From assembly GCA_003427395.1 (NCBI GenBank), contig BFEA01001028.1, positions 146,655 through 174,363 of the forward strand: a stretch of DNA of 27,709 nt, written 5' to 3'. The notes beneath the pieces were generated by a model, which made no database searches, was not told where the DNA came from, and saw only the letters and a list, made by a program, of their open reading frames with translations. This DNA is from Chara braunii (taxonomy: Eukaryota; Streptophyta; Charophyceae; Charales; Characeae). The position numbers were made by a program, and so were the translations under genes. Shown piece after piece: positions 17,047 through 27,103 of the stretch (positions are counted from its first letter, which is position 1; each line of letters starts with the position of its first letter).

Positions 17047-17374
17047 GCCTCGCTTTTGCGCGCCCATTTCCCTTTCTTGATCATCTCAATCTTGGACCCA
17101 TCTTGCGCCACCTCTCGTGCCTTTTCTCTTCACACCCTCTGACTCTGGCATACGACGCCCGGTCGATCCCCCGATAACTCCCGCTCGCCAATCAGGTGCG
17201 TGGATCAATAAGACCTTCCTATCGCGTGACGAATCTGATTGGTCGAACCTTGAGTACCGAGGGATCAGCATGGCGTTCGAAGAACACTCTTCTCGAAGTC
17301 TTCTCCTCCTGCTTCTCCTCTTGCACATCAGCTTTCCTGTTGCCTTCCCCCCCTTCTATCTCCCCTGTCGCAAC

Positions 17375-17381
17375 TATAAAA
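17375..17381 (+). promoter_or_regulatory. TATA box of the copy C LTR promoter
   Basis: TATAAAA in CAACTATAAAACCC, followed by CTCTCTTACG. It corresponds to 5853 in the other LTR. Confidence 0.65.
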
Positions 17382-17790
17382 CCCGCAAGCGCGTTCGCAA
17401 ATCTCTCTTACGTTCTCGATTCCTAAGCCAGCTTCCGGGAAGCAGTGGATAGGCATAGTGTGTTGATGCGAGTCGGAAAGTCCCGTCGGGCTAACGATAG
17501 GCTGGCCGGTTGCGCGCTGGATCGCCACGACAGACTGTGGGATCTGGGCGAACCGCGTCGAGTTTTCGACAGCGGGGTGACGATCGCAATGGTGGGAGTT
17601 AACACGCGGCGGCCGGGATCGTTGGTGCGGGTATGAGGATAGATGATTGGAGTTGAGTGAGTGATTGGCCCGGGGCCATATTGGAATTAACGGCAAATGC
17701 GCCTTTGTTGTTGCGGATCTTCATCTTTGGCATGAGTGCATGGTGGTCATGTCGAATGTCTCAGATCTGGTCATCACCTATCTCGACTCA

Positions 17791-17850
17791 CTCTCTTTCT
17801 CTCTCTCTCTCTCTCACTCTCTCTCTCTGTTTCTCTCTCTCTCTCTCTCG

Positions 17851-17925
<75 letters not shown>

Positions 17926-17926
17926 N

Positions 17927-18004
<78 letters not shown>
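17791..18004 (+). repeat. Long CT microsatellite, ~214 bp, with an N
   Basis: An almost pure (CT)n tract downstream of the TATA box, with minor interruptions near 17815-17860 and one unresolved base at 17926. Its true length is doubtful because short reads cannot span such a tract reliably. Confidence 0.95.
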
Positions 18005-18006
<2 letters not shown>

Positions 18007-18566
18007 CCCCCTATCTCTTTTCTCTACTTTTGAATAATGATGTATCTCGATTGACTATCTCTCGCGTTCTCTCCTGAGTAGGAGCAAATCGGTGCTTTTC
18101 CCTTGCGTAAAAGGACTTCTTCCGAAACTCATCCATTAGTTTTCAAGGTCATCCTCCTACGCAAGGACCCTGTCCTCTTGTCTTGTGAACGGTGGATGCG
18201 TGTATACTGAGTGACGCGATCCCTCTTTTCCTGTGCATGTCTCATTTTCGCACCTTCCACGGTGAATGCATGTAAGGAATGTGTGACTCTTTTGTTGATT
18301 AGACGATTGTCGTCGGGATTTTGTTCGATAATGCAAGAGTGTTTAGATTTGTGGCCCTGTTTGTGCTACGCATGCCATCTGCCTTATAACCTCACGACAT
18401 CAACAGCCGAGCCACGAGGCGGCCCTGAGAAACAAGGCCAGGGACCAACGTTGAGTTGGGCTAATCGGACCCGTAGCCATATGCATGATCAAGCTGATTT
18501 GTGTTTGCTCTCTCTCTCTTGGTCAAAAAAATTGATAGGGGGACGCGCGAGTCGCTTTTGTTCTTA

Positions 18567-18924
18567 ATGACGTCTCAAGATATGTTGTGATTGATTGACA
18601 TGTGGACTGATAAGTACCCTTCGATTGGGTGCCAGCCTCCCGTATCTCCCATCTCAACGCGGCCTTTTCCTTACACACTTCCCACCCTACTCGATATTGC
18701 TCCCCTTTAACGAGTTGATTGTCATTCCGTGGACGGCCGTGGCGCCTCATTGGCCTCGAACCCTGTGCACTGAGTGCCAGCGTTTCGATCGCTACGAATC
18801 GAAAGGCTTTCACTATCGGATACAGAGTGAAGATGAGAACAAGGAAAGAGCCACGCGGCTGAGACCGTCCACGTCGGACTCAGAACTAACCGACGAGCGA
18901 CGACGAGATTTGATACGGAAATGA
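18567..18924 (+). pseudogene. ORF L inside the LTR (copy C)
   Basis: ATGACGT at 18567 matches the start of L in B' (ATGACGTAC), but the frame shifts soon after. The open part, about 18595-18924, contains ILLPFNELIVIPWTAVAPHW then PRTLCTEC, aligning without gaps to LLLPYHQLTVVPWNSIAPYW / PRMPCENC of copy B. In the 31-codon core about 14 residues are identical, ~9 of them through different synonymous codons, and most changes are conservative. The tail is charged (Glu/Arg-rich) and differs from B. Unrecognised protein. Confidence 0.58.
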
Positions 18925-19214
18925 GACACGCGAAGCGTGCCAAAGCCTTTCCGTTCTAAACGACGGGCCGTAGCCCGGTGGGAAGCGCGACAATATTTTT
19001 TGGATTGAATTCGGATTTTCCCCTCCTCCCGCCTTGTTCGTGCGCGTTCCGCGGTGCGAGAAAAACGATCGACTTGCTTCATCGGACGAACACGGGGGAT
19101 TTTAGTTTTGTGTGTGTCCCCACACTCAATTTCCAAAAATCCTTCTTGTTGTTTTTTTGGGCATCTTTTCCGTACAGCTAACACTCCGAACGAAAGACAG
19201 CGCAGGGCGCGAGG

Positions 19215-19228
19215 TTGGTATCGGAGCC
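19215..19228 (+). other. Primer-binding site, tRNA-iMet type (copy C)
   Basis: TTGGTATCGGAGCC immediately after the LTR, identical to copy B and one base from the plant initiator-tRNA-Met site. Sequences just downstream differ between copies, so this 14-mer appears selectively kept. Confidence 0.82.
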
Positions 19229-19351
19229 GACATGTGTCGGTTTTGATGATAGTAAGTCGAATTAGCGAAAGGTAGGAGAGACCCTCAACTAGCTCGTCGA
19301 GATCGCCCAGTAACCAGGTCTCAGTCTAGCGCAACGGCACCAGCAATACCA

Positions 19352-19770
19352 ATGGTGGACGGTACTAGGGTGATCATTAGCATCCGTGCCCCCTTTCCCT
19401 TCTTCCCTAACCATACCCATCCCGAGGCTTGGCTGGAAGCCGTTGAAGCTCAAAATTACAGTGCAACCGATCTTCCCCGAGTTCTGACATTACTACTTCG
19501 TAATACGTCGCATGACTGGTTTAGAAAACATACGTGGGTAGATTGGGAAACCTTCAAGCAAGCTTTCTTGTCCCGATTCGATACGGTTAGTGAAGATGCC
19601 GCCTGGTACGTACTCAAAAATCGACCCCAAGGACCAGGGGAACTGTTACCCGATTTCATTGATCGGTTTCAAACCACATTGGATAAATCCGGACGAGACG
19701 AGAATTCCACTCGAGATTTGTTTATTGATCACCTTCGAAGTCCGACCTTAAAAGGGAAACTACAGAAAAT
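19352..19770 (+). pseudogene. Gag, N-terminal part (copy C)
   Basis: The structural protein, starting at ATG 19352 (MVDGTRV). The gag core reads HPEAWLEAVEAQNY, HDWFRKHTWVDWETFKQAFL, RFDTVSEDAAWYVLK, FIDRF and RDLFIDHLRSPTLKGKLQK, collinear with copy B. No stop occurs before the insertion at 19771. The start is uncertain: copy B has a longer, Asn/Gln-rich leader. Confidence 0.82.
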
Positions 19771-20144
19771 AGCCATTTCGTCAAAACGGACATATTATAT
19801 TTTTTGAACGAAATCAAAACTGACTTTTTGACCCAAAATCCGGTCGGAATTTTTGGCTCTAGGGGGGTCCGGCGTTCCCAAAACGCCGGACCCCCTACAT
19901 GTATCGGGTCTATGGTTGAGACCAGATACCAAAATTTTTTTTTTTATTATTATTTTTTTTTAATATATATATATATATATTTTTTGGTATCTGGTCTCAA
20001 GCTGAGAGCAGATACATGTAGGGGATCCGGCGTTTTGGGAATGCCGGACCCCCAGGAGCAAAAAATTCTGACCAGATTTTCGCAAAAAAAGTCAGTTTTG
20101 ATTTCGTTCAAAAAATATAATATGTCCGTTTTGACGAAATGGCT
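19771..20144. mobile_element. Foldback (MITE-like) element in gag C, 374 bp
   Basis: Almost the whole element is one imperfect palindrome. The left arm begins AGCCATTTCGTCAAAACGG (19771) and the right arm ends with its complement (20144). Arms of ~165 bp are about 90% alike around an AT-rich centre. Each arm contains its own hairpin: in the left arm GGGGGTCCGGCGTT (19863-19876) pairs with 19882-19895. Removing exactly 374 bases rejoins gag in frame. No target duplication is clear, so the superfamily is open. Confidence 0.88.
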
Positions 20145-21306
20145 GTTAGAAAAAGGTTCCGCCGAAAACAACCCAGCGTTGGAATTAGACTTGGCTGACG
20201 AGGAAATTACAGATACTATACGGGATGTAACGGCAAAAAGGCGATCATGGCTACAGGCGGTTGAAATGTTTTACCCCCGCCCCGATCATGACCTTCCCGG
20301 CGGAATCGTTTCCAATACCCCGACTTCTTCTCCTCCCTCTCGCACGGTGAATCACTCGATCGCAGCCGTTAGAAGCGGAACTACATCTGGACCCCCCTCG
20401 CCGACCGTAACCAATCTACACCTTGCCCAGATGATCCATACGGCTACTACCAAACAGTCCAAATGGATGAGCAACTTGATCCAAATGCAGGCCGCTCATA
20501 TGGAACGGATGAAACAGATAATGAGAAGGCTCATTAAGCCTAACCCAGCTCCTGGTCAGGCTGCCCCTGCATCATTTCTACTCTTACCTGCTCCGTCTGC
20601 TCCAGGGTTCGCGCCTCAGTTCCCTCATCTAGCTAACCCAACAGGGAAGATCGAATGCTTTAACTGCAAGCAGCCCGGGCATTTCACCCGTGATTGTCCA
20701 CATCCGAAACGTAATCAGCCTCCCCCTGCTGCGGCCCTTGTTGCCCTTAACCAACGGCGAGTGGCTGCTTTGATGGCTACGGATCCAGGAAGAGAACTCG
20801 TGGCGTGTGCCACAGAGCAGCCCTCCACTTCGATGGCATCGACATCGGGAGCCTCTTCCCCCGACGCTGCTGACGTGGTAGATCCTCTCGAGTATCTCCA
20901 TCTCGCAGGCATGATCGGGGCAATTCGATCAATCCCGGATGATCTCGAATGGGTCGATCGTGAATCCAATCCAGGACCGCAGTTTCGAACAGGCGACATT
21001 GATGTACTGAAAGTGCTCAAGCAGTTAGACATCCGCATTCCTATCCCCGTAGGGCATCCGCTCACCATATCTGAAGCGGCGAACGATAAACTTTTGCAAC
21101 ATTGCCAAAAAAATCAAAAGCGGTTCACCTATCAACGCATACAACGGATGTTGAAGAAAAAAGAAGAAGGTGAGGAACTGGTATCCCCTGAGCCGGACAC
21201 TAAAAAACTTGAAGCCGCACGCATAGCCGCCATCTCTTTAGCAGAAAAAGATCACTACGTACGAGCTCGGCCAGTACTACGGAAAAGTGCGGAATGTGAC
21301 TGTTAG
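20145..21306 (+). pseudogene. Gag, C-terminal part with CCHC zinc knuckle (copy C)
   Basis: Open from the end of the foldback element to TAG 21304-21306. A helical, charged stretch and a Ser/Pro/Thr linker lead to the zinc knuckle CFNCKQPGHFTRDC (20656-20697) with perfect C-x2-C-x4-H-x4-C spacing. The following YLHLAGMIGAIRSIP, TGDIDVLKVLKQLDIRIPIP and LLQHCQKNQKRF match copy B. The protease continues in the same frame after the single TAG. At that position copy B has GAG (Glu), so the stop is more likely decay than a programmed read-through signal. Confidence 0.87.
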
Positions 21307-21810
21307 GTTTGGGGTAAGCCGTTTAATGCCCTAATCGACACAGGGTCTTCTGCAATGGTCATAACCTTGGAGACTGTTAAAAAGACAGGGCGACTTGAAT
21401 CCATTCTTCCTCAATCTGGCAAAGACAACTATGTCTCTGCCGACGAGGAAGCAATGAACATTGTAGGCATTATCGAGAACGTGGCTGTAAAGGTCGGGCG
21501 AGTACACGTCCTCGTTAACGCACTCGTAATAGATGTGCGTTCATACTCTGTGTTGTTGGGATTACCTTGGGCAATGGCGGTGGGCGCACGTCTACATTTC
21601 GATTCGAAACAAGTGGTTCTCACACAAATTGGGGGAAAGCCTTCGACTGTTCCCTTGCGGGTTTCCACCCGAATGATAAAACGGGTTCCTAACTCGCCCC
21701 AAATATGGATGATCCAAGGCATTGATCCCGAGGAGTGTTCCCCCTTGCGTCTCGGGGATGGAATCAGGGAACGAGAATATGAAGAAGAGATGCCCAATGA
21801 AGAGGAATGA
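21307..21810 (+). CDS. Aspartic protease (copy C)
   Basis: Open to TGA 21808-21810. Catalytic motif ALIDTGSSAMVI with Asp at 21337-21339; then SYSVLLGLPWA, the usual second conserved region near the C-terminus of Ty3-type proteases, and GGKPSTVPLRV. It would release Gag and Pol proteins from the polyprotein. It sits in the same frame as gag. The tail (REYEEEMPNEEE) is acidic. The domain itself looks intact, but the flanking stops separate it from gag and RT. Confidence 0.85.
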   Translation, partial: VWGKPFNALIDTGSSAMVITLETVKKTGRLESILPQSGKDNYVSADEEAMNIVGIIENVAVKVGRVHVLVNALVIDVRSYSVLLGLPWAMAVGARLHFDSKQVVLTQIGGKPSTVPLRVSTRMIKRVPNSPQIWMIQGIDPEECSPLRLGDGIREREYEEEMPNEEE

Positions 21811-22133
21811 AAGCATCTGGTTGAGCTTTTCGAACATGAAACCCCTGAAGAATTTTGAGTATGCCCCGACACCGCTCGAAGCTTCCACGCGGATTCGGAA
21901 GGCAGTACATTCACGCCTCTAACAACTCAAGTCAGTCCTTCCGTCCTCCTCGGGGAACCCATATTACAAGTTTCCGATCTGGCTGATGATTTGGAACCCC
22001 CTCGCACCTTGTACGAGGGAGCTCTTTCCTTACGAACGCGTTATCAGCAAACGAAACAATATTTGGACGTTTCTGTTTTTCCACCCCGATCATTACTAAC
22101 AACAGGAGCCACCATCGCCTGATTAAACGAGAA
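21811..22133 (+). pseudogene. Decayed linker between protease and RT (copy C)
   Basis: Fragments of open frame with stops (for example HLVELFEHETPEEF, then LTTQVSPSVLLGEPILQVSD). No domain is recognised; presumably the protease-RT connector of Pol. Confidence 0.45.
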
Positions 22134-23267
22134 GTGGAAGCACCGGTAAGTGACGTGCCGAATCTAATGCAAGAAATGACGGATCCAACAGGGTTAACGG
22201 TGGAACCGACTTCGGTTGGTGCAGAGACTGACGCTGAAACTAAAGAAATGGAGATGATCAGCCCCGCTGAGTCCCAGATGATAGCAACTGTCTTTTCTGT
22301 TCGCACCAGTAGTTCTGTTTTCTCTAGTGTCCACACGCGGCGGGAACGGCCAATTGATTGGATCGATATGCCCCTTAAGATGTCTGAGGAATCAACGATC
22401 CCTCTCCCGAGTTACGTTCCTGCCGAACTTCGGAAGTCATTAGTCTGTGTATTGAATGGTTACGTAGAGGTACTGAGTATGCATGACAATGATATCGGCT
22501 TAACTAATGTAATTGAGCATGTCATTCTCACAGGAGATAATCCGCCCATGAGCTGCGCTCCCTAACGAGCGGCCGCCTTTCAGCGGATTAAGGATTTCGA
22601 AGCTAATAGATGAATCGAACCCGCTGTAGGACCATGGTCTTTCCTGTAGTGATAGTACCCAAGAACGCTAGGGGGATTCGCATTGGCATTAATTATCGAA
22701 AGCTGAATGATATCACGATTGAAGACGTGTACCCCCCTCCCCCGGATTGATGAATTATTGGATGCGATTGGGGGTGCTCGATTTTTCAGCAAGTTTGATG
22801 TTCGTCATGGGTTCCATCATGTTCTTGTCCGAAAGGAAGATCGACCGAAGACAGCGTTAGTGCTTTTCGAAGGCACGTGGCAATGGATTCGATGTCCGAG
22901 GGGTATCTGCAATGCCCCTGTACCTTTTCAGCGGGCCATGAACATGGCTTTTCAAAATTTCGTACGGAAGACTCGTTTGGCACAGAGCATCATCAACTAC
23001 TGCGTGATTGTGTATATGGATGACATCCTAGTGTATTCGAGTTCCTACGAAGGACTCGTGCAGCACATCGAGTGGGCACTGCATGCGTTACGAGATGCAG
23101 GTCTCAAGGTGGCGCTTGAGAAGTGTCAGTTTTTGCTCACCACCATTTCTTTCCTGGGGCACGTGGTGACAGATGAGGGACTCCAACCGGAGCCGCAGAA
23201 AGAGGCAGCTGTCAGGGACGCGCCAGTGCCAAGACTATCACGCAAGTTTGCGCCTTTCTGGGCCTAG
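22134..23267 (+). pseudogene. Reverse transcriptase (copy C)
   Basis: RNA-dependent DNA polymerase of Ty3/gypsy type. A ~110-residue N-terminal linker, then a TAA (22563) and TGA (22611) in the fingers; a one-base loss near 22645; PWSFPVVIVPKN and GIRIGINYRKLNDITIEDVY; a frameshift in the C-run near 22739; then the core in the first frame: FFSKFDVRHGFHHV with catalytic Asp (22797-22799), ALVLFEGTWQWIRCPRGICN, FQRAMN, and VYMDDILVYSS with both Asp (23019-23024), followed by VALEKCQFLLTTISFLGHVV. Catalytic aspartates are intact, but the reading frame is broken in at least four places. Confidence 0.92.
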
Positions 23268-23421
23268 CCTTGTATTACCGAAGCTTTATCAAGGGCTTCG
23301 CGGCCATTGAGGGACCCCTCACAAATCTCCTGCGCAAGGATCAACTGTTGATCTGGACGCCGGAGTGTGATCAAGCGTTTTCCAAACTCAGGGCTTCTCT
23401 CATTTCGGCTCCGGTCCGGTC
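23246..23421 (+). pseudogene. RT-RNase H connection region (copy C)
   Basis: In a frame entered by a one-base loss near 23230: CAFLGLALYYRSFIKGFAAI, then LTNLLRKDQ, WTPECDQAFSKLRASL, ISAPV. This is the standard tether of Ty3/gypsy Pol. A second frameshift near 23415 leads into RNase H. Confidence 0.85.
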
Positions 23422-23919
23422 CTTATAAGACCGGATCCCGAAAAGCCTTTTCTTCTCATCACCGACAGGCAGCCAGAGGCGATCTCGGCGATCCTTGCCC
23501 AGGTGGGACCAAGCGGACCCGAGAATGTGGTGGAGTATGCATCCAAATCAGTACCTGCCTACAAACGCAACTACGCTGCTCCGACGGGAGAATGCTATGC
23601 GGCTCTCTGGGGAATCAGCCACTTTCGTGCTTACATGTATGGGCGAAAGTTCACCCTGGTTACTAATCATGAGCCCCTGTTGGCTCTGAAGAAGTCAAAG
23701 GACTACTCGGGCATGATTGGGCGATGGGCAACGGTGCTGCAGAGCATGAATTTTGACATCCGTCATCAAAAGCACGAGAGACATGGGAATGCGGATGGAT
23801 TGACACGACCGCACCGGCCTGAGAAAGTTCTGAGGAATGAGGAGGTGATTCCGTGGAACCAGCCCGAGCAGAAGATTGGACCTCGGTACGACCAAGTTGA
23901 GATTTTGTCGAAGCAGTAA
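23422..23919 (+). pseudogene. RNase H domain (copy C), one catalytic Asp changed
   Basis: Degrades RNA in the RNA-DNA hybrid. It reads PDPEKPFLLITD (first Asp), EYASKSVPAYKRNY, GECYA (Glu), KFTLVTNHEPLLALKK, SGMIGRWATVLQSMNFDI and GNADGLTR (last Asp). The third acidic position is Asn (23665-23667), whereas copy A keeps Asp there, so this copy should be catalytically poor or dead. It ends at TAA 23917-23919. No in-frame stop interrupts the domain. Confidence 0.9.
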
Positions 23920-23989
23920 GTGACACGAGGACTAATTTACCTACTCTACTCTCTCCACAATTCAGTCCCGTCTCTCCCCTTCTGTCACC

Positions 23990-24232
23990 ATGACTACCCC
24001 GCCTGCCTCTACAACCCCTTCTTCTCCTACTAATTCTGCCCCTCTTACTTCCTCGGCTTTCTTTGTCACCCTCCCCGATAAACTCTGTTATTTTTCCACG
24101 TGCATTGCACGGGTTTATGGGGTCGCCTGTCATCCCTTCGAAACTGGGTTTGTCGATTGGGTAGAATGTACCACATATGTCAATCGTGCGCACGGGGTCT
24201 GCATATGATATCGGACGAGTAGCAAGGAATGA
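23990..24232 (+). pseudogene. Cys-rich module before integrase (copy C)
   Basis: ATG 23990 opens a Thr/Ser/Pro-rich lead, then VTLPDKLCYFSTCIARVYGV, FVDWVECTTYVNRAHGVCI and stops at 24206 and 24230 (both TGA). It aligns to 975-1199 of copy A; cysteines in CYF, (D/E)C and CI are shared. It is in the same frame as the integrase that follows and +1 to RNase H, the same relation as in A. Unrecognised; perhaps an integrase N-terminal extension. Confidence 0.6.
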
Positions 24233-25355
24233 AGGTGTCCCCTGTGTAGAACGAATAAACTCCCCACGGAGGTTCGATTCGAGGCCGCCCGTACGGACGG
24301 TCCCGAAAACGACGAAAAATACCGACGAGCGGAAGTCTGGACGGATAAAATTTTATTGGCGGAATTAGCAGGATTATCATTGGGCCACCTCACCAAACAC
24401 GACAGACGTAGGGCGACCGAGAGATCTCGGGACTATCGATGGATCAACGATCATTTGGAAAAACGCAAAACGGACGGATCAGGTTTGTGGCTGACAGTTC
24501 CCCATCCCTTCCAGAGATACGATTGGATCCGATATGCTCACGAGGAACAAGCCGCTCATTTCGCAATACGTGTCACGGAGGCAACTGTAGACCAGAACCG
24601 ATGGTTCTGGTCCAATATACACGATGATATCAAGTACATTGTCGCCAACCGTCTCGTCTGTGCTGCTGATCGTGCCCCTATACGGGGACCAAACACGATC
24701 GTACCAACAGAAGTAGAGCGCCCTTTTCAGCGAGTCAGTATGGACACGACATATATTGACTTGCCCCTTGGCCCAAACCGCTGTGAATATTCTTTTTTAT
24801 TAGTATTAATTGACCATTTTTCCAAGTATATCGAAGTCTTTCCCCGTAAAACCCGAAAGGCCGCAGAAATAGCCACGTACATCGAACGGTTCCTCTATAC
24901 CCATCTAGATACGGAAGAAATTCTAACCGACAATGGATCTGAATTTAGAGGTGAGGTAGAAGAACTACTTGCACAAAGGGGCGTCACGCTCTGACATACG
25001 GCACCCCACGTGTCCCAGTCGAACGGGTTGGCCGAGAATGCCAACCGTATGATTAAAACCGCCCTTCGCAGGAACTTAGCGGCCTTTGCAGGAACTTAGC
25101 GGCACGCGACACGCGTCCTTGGCCCGAGATCGTATATCAGATCGTCGGCATCCACCGGGCCACTCCTCATGAGTCCACGGGGTTCACCCCCTTTCAGCTT
25201 CAAACTAATGGCCTCCCCTGTGTCGATTACCGGGGTAACTCGGAAACTGCTGAAGCAGGGTGTAAAGAAACGCGTGCAACCCTCAAGGCCAAGGCCAAAA
25301 GGTACACCGATTTGATGGAACGGGCCGTTCCAAAGCTTGCCCAAAAAATCAAAGG
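24233..25355 (+). pseudogene. Integrase, zinc-binding and DDE domains (copy C)
   Basis: In frame from 24233: CPLCRTNKLPTEVRFEA, AEVWTDKILLAELAG, a His-His region (YAHEEQAAHF), and the CxxC site with Arg (24650-24652) for the first Cys and Cys kept at 24659-24661. DDE triad: Asp in SMDTT (24743-24745), Asp in LTDNG (24929-24931), Glu in LAENA (25034-25036). A TGA (24992) falls between the second Asp and the Glu, where copy A has Arg (CGG). Later PHESTGFTPFQLQTN and a frameshifting 20-base duplication at 25068-25107. The core is complete but not translatable in one piece. Confidence 0.92.
25068..25107 (+). repeat. 20-bp tandem duplication in integrase C
   Basis: GCAGGAACTTAGCGGC occurs at 25068 and 25088. 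The 20-base step is not a multiple of three and shifts the integrase frame; copy A has a single copy. Confidence 0.9.
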
Positions 25356-25739
25356 ATGACCGAGCTGGCCCACGGTAGACAAGTCCGTAGCTACGAGGCC
25401 CGGAACGGAAATGCTGGGCCCCAGTATCAGTATAAATTGGGGGACCTAGTGCAGGTACGTAAATGTGCACGCGACCGTACACTCGCTCCCAAATTCTCTG
25501 GCTGTTTTCGCTTTGTCGAACTCGGACCCAACGGTGCTAACACGGTGCGCATCGCGCCTGAAGCTAGCGCCAGCAATAGATCCGTCCCCATCGTCAGACA
25601 TACCTCCTACCTCCATCTCCTTCCTCCTTCGGATCTTCCTCCCTCTTCTTTCTCGGAAAGCGAGGACAACGACGGCGATCTAACCCTCTCTCCACTCTCT
25701 CCCTCTTGTCCCTCGTCCTCCTCTCCGATCTCGCCATAA
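25356..25739 (+). CDS. Integrase C-terminal (GPY/F-like) domain (copy C)
   Basis: Open from 25356: ELAHGRQVRSYEARNGNAGP, YKLGDLVQVRKCARDRTLAP, KFSGCFRFVELGPNGANTVR, IVRHTSYLHLLPP and a Ser/acidic tail. This SH3-like tail aligns with copy A and with the GPY/F region of Ty3/gypsy integrases. The TAA stop (25737-25739) overlaps the first codon position of X (ATA 25736-25738), where copy A has ATG/TGA. Confidence 0.82.
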   Translation: MTELAHGRQVRSYEARNGNAGPQYQYKLGDLVQVRKCARDRTLAPKFSGCFRFVELGPNGANTVRIAPEASASNRSVPIVRHTSYLHLLPPSDLPPSSFSESEDNDGDLTLSPLSPSCPSSSSPISP

Positions 25740-26218
25740 ATTTTATCACGGAGCGGGTTCTTGACTTACAGCTGCGGCAACCACGAGGCCATATCTCAGA
25801 GATTCGACAAGTTTGTCACCCTCGGTTCAACACGGATCTTCGGCAATTGATGCGATTCTTCTGTGACGAAGGTATCTGTGCCGCCGCCGCGTTTTCGATA
25901 GAAGGAAGCCCTCACGCGATAATGTTCGCGGAGGTTATTGCTGCTCATCGGCGAGCGGGTCCCAGAACGAGCCACGTCACCACAGTGGCGGGATTCACCG
26001 GCGACATCAGCTCGGTCAATCCGCTGTGGCATATCGCGATCTTGGCTTCGCTGCGCGAGTGGACGGAGCAAGTCTCCAACGTATGGCAGCACGTCCTCAC
26101 TCGGGAGGGATATAACATCATTCCGATCTCCGTATCAGATCCTGACGGCATTCACCGATTACCGCGCGAGCGGCCAGTTGCGATCCCAACCCTTATCCCC
26201 TATCCCCATCCCCAATGA
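25736..26218 (+). CDS. Gene X, unrecognised protein after pol (copy C), ~160 aa
   Basis: Open through to TGA 26216-26218. The start that is ATG in copy A is ATA here, so initiation is probably lost. Begins INFITERVLDLQLRQPRGHI, then HPRFNTDLRQLMRFFCDEG, MFAEVIAAHRR, TSHVTTVAGFTGDI, LASLREWTEQVSNVWQHVL and ISVSDPDGIHRLPRERPVAI. It is the fullest X in the window. The helix-rich middle and absence of signal peptide or membrane span argue against an envelope. Its stop shares ATGA with the start of Y. No family recognised. Confidence 0.65.
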   Translation: MNFITERVLDLQLRQPRGHISEIRQVCHPRFNTDLRQLMRFFCDEGICAAAAFSIEGSPHAIMFAEVIAAHRRAGPRTSHVTTVAGFTGDISSVNPLWHIAILASLREWTEQVSNVWQHVLTREGYNIIPISVSDPDGIHRLPRERPVAIPTLIPYPHPQ

Positions 26219-27103
26219 ACCACGCCAATTTTCTCGCCCCTCTCTCTATCTTTGGCCTCCCCTCTTTCTTCCCCATCTTCTGGCAATCCGATCTTCACCC
26301 TTCTCTCTTCTTTTCGTTCGAGCCTCTTTTGGTCCCTTTCATCATCCCTGGATATTGGAGGTTGTGGCGCGAAACTTTTGAGGAGTTGTCCTTCTGCTTG
26401 GCTCGAGTACAAGTGAAGTGGACGGGCACTATCGAGCACCCCACGTGGACCGAGAGTCCGGAGTTGCTGATCATACAAGGTTGGAGGACTAATGCGGAAG
26501 GAAATCTTATTGGATTCCTCTTTGGATCGGTACAATCGGGTCGCCGTCAGTTAATTGCACAAGAGCTCATCGCACAGATCGTGCAATTGGCGGACGATCT
26601 CTCGCCCGATATCTACTTTCAGAGTGACAGCAGTCCTGCTCCGTACATTTTCGAGCGATCCTTGGATCCGTACCTTCAATGGACCTCGTGCTTGGAGGAA
26701 CCTAGGGACGAGGATACACTACCATTGCGGCAGGAGTATCTGAAGCCGTACGAGATCCCTTAAGCCTTCTACCCGAGGGCAGAAGAAGTGGCGATTGACG
26801 ACGACGACAAAGAAGAAGACGACGAGGAAACATCGGAGGAGGGAAGCTATAGTGAGCTGAGTGAGGAGGAAGAGGAAGAAGAAAGAGCCGGGTCTGAGCG
26901 GGAAGCCCCGCCGGAGGAAGCGACGCGTACGGGAACGGAGGTGGAAGATTAGGAAGCGGCGCGAAAGCGCGAAGAGATTGCCTCCGGAAAGCGCCAGCTG
27001 GAGTTCGCCAGCGAAGCTAGCGTGCGCCTTGGTAACAATCCGACTCGGGGACCAGAGCCGCCAAAGCCCGAAGATGGCGACCCTGCAGCCGCCACCTAAA
27101 GTA
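26215..27103 (+). pseudogene. Gene Y, unrecognised acidic-tailed protein (copy C)
   Basis: ATG 26215 overlaps the X stop as ATGA. Open for 182 codons to TAA 26761: LFGLPSFFPIFWQ-type start, PGYWRLWRETFEELSFCLAR, PELLIIQGWRTNAEGNLIGF, RRQLIAQEL, RSLDPYLQWTSCLEEP and EYLKPYEIP. In the same frame beyond the stop the acidic tail is still recognisable (DDDDKEEDDEETSEEGSYSE, then a TAG at 26950 and EAARKREEIASGKRQLEFAS), ending at TAA 27098. So the ancestral protein was ~295 residues or longer, as in copy A. Unrecognised family. Confidence 0.68.

Larger units (their letters stand above)
16460..19214 (+). mobile_element. 5' LTR of copy C, ~2.75 kb
   Basis: It ends at GGGCGCGAGG, directly before the primer-binding site, as in copy B. 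It shares ordered landmarks with 5070-7517: TTTTCTTTTCCCGCGTC and TTTTTG stretches, a TATA box, CTCTCTTA, GCCACGACAGACTGTGGG, ORF L, and TTCCAAAAATCCTT near the end. The start at TGTGACGACCC is inferred from the matching word in the other LTR and is approximate. It is enlarged by CT microsatellites. The matching 3' LTR lies beyond the window. Confidence 0.7.

Noticed and set aside
17657-18077. Ser/Leu-repeat proteins across the CT tract
   Set aside because: Pure translation of a microsatellite in all three frames.
23916-23965. Possible 50-nt intron (GTAAGT ... CTAAT ... TTCAG) after RNase H in copy C
   Set aside because: Splicing would lead into a frame that stops at once, and the homologous site in copy A reads GGGTGAC with no donor.
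26861-27073. Arg/Lys-rich upstream extension of gene Z
   Set aside because: It is the out-of-frame reading of Y's acidic tract; A/C similarity in the Z frame starts after 27074.
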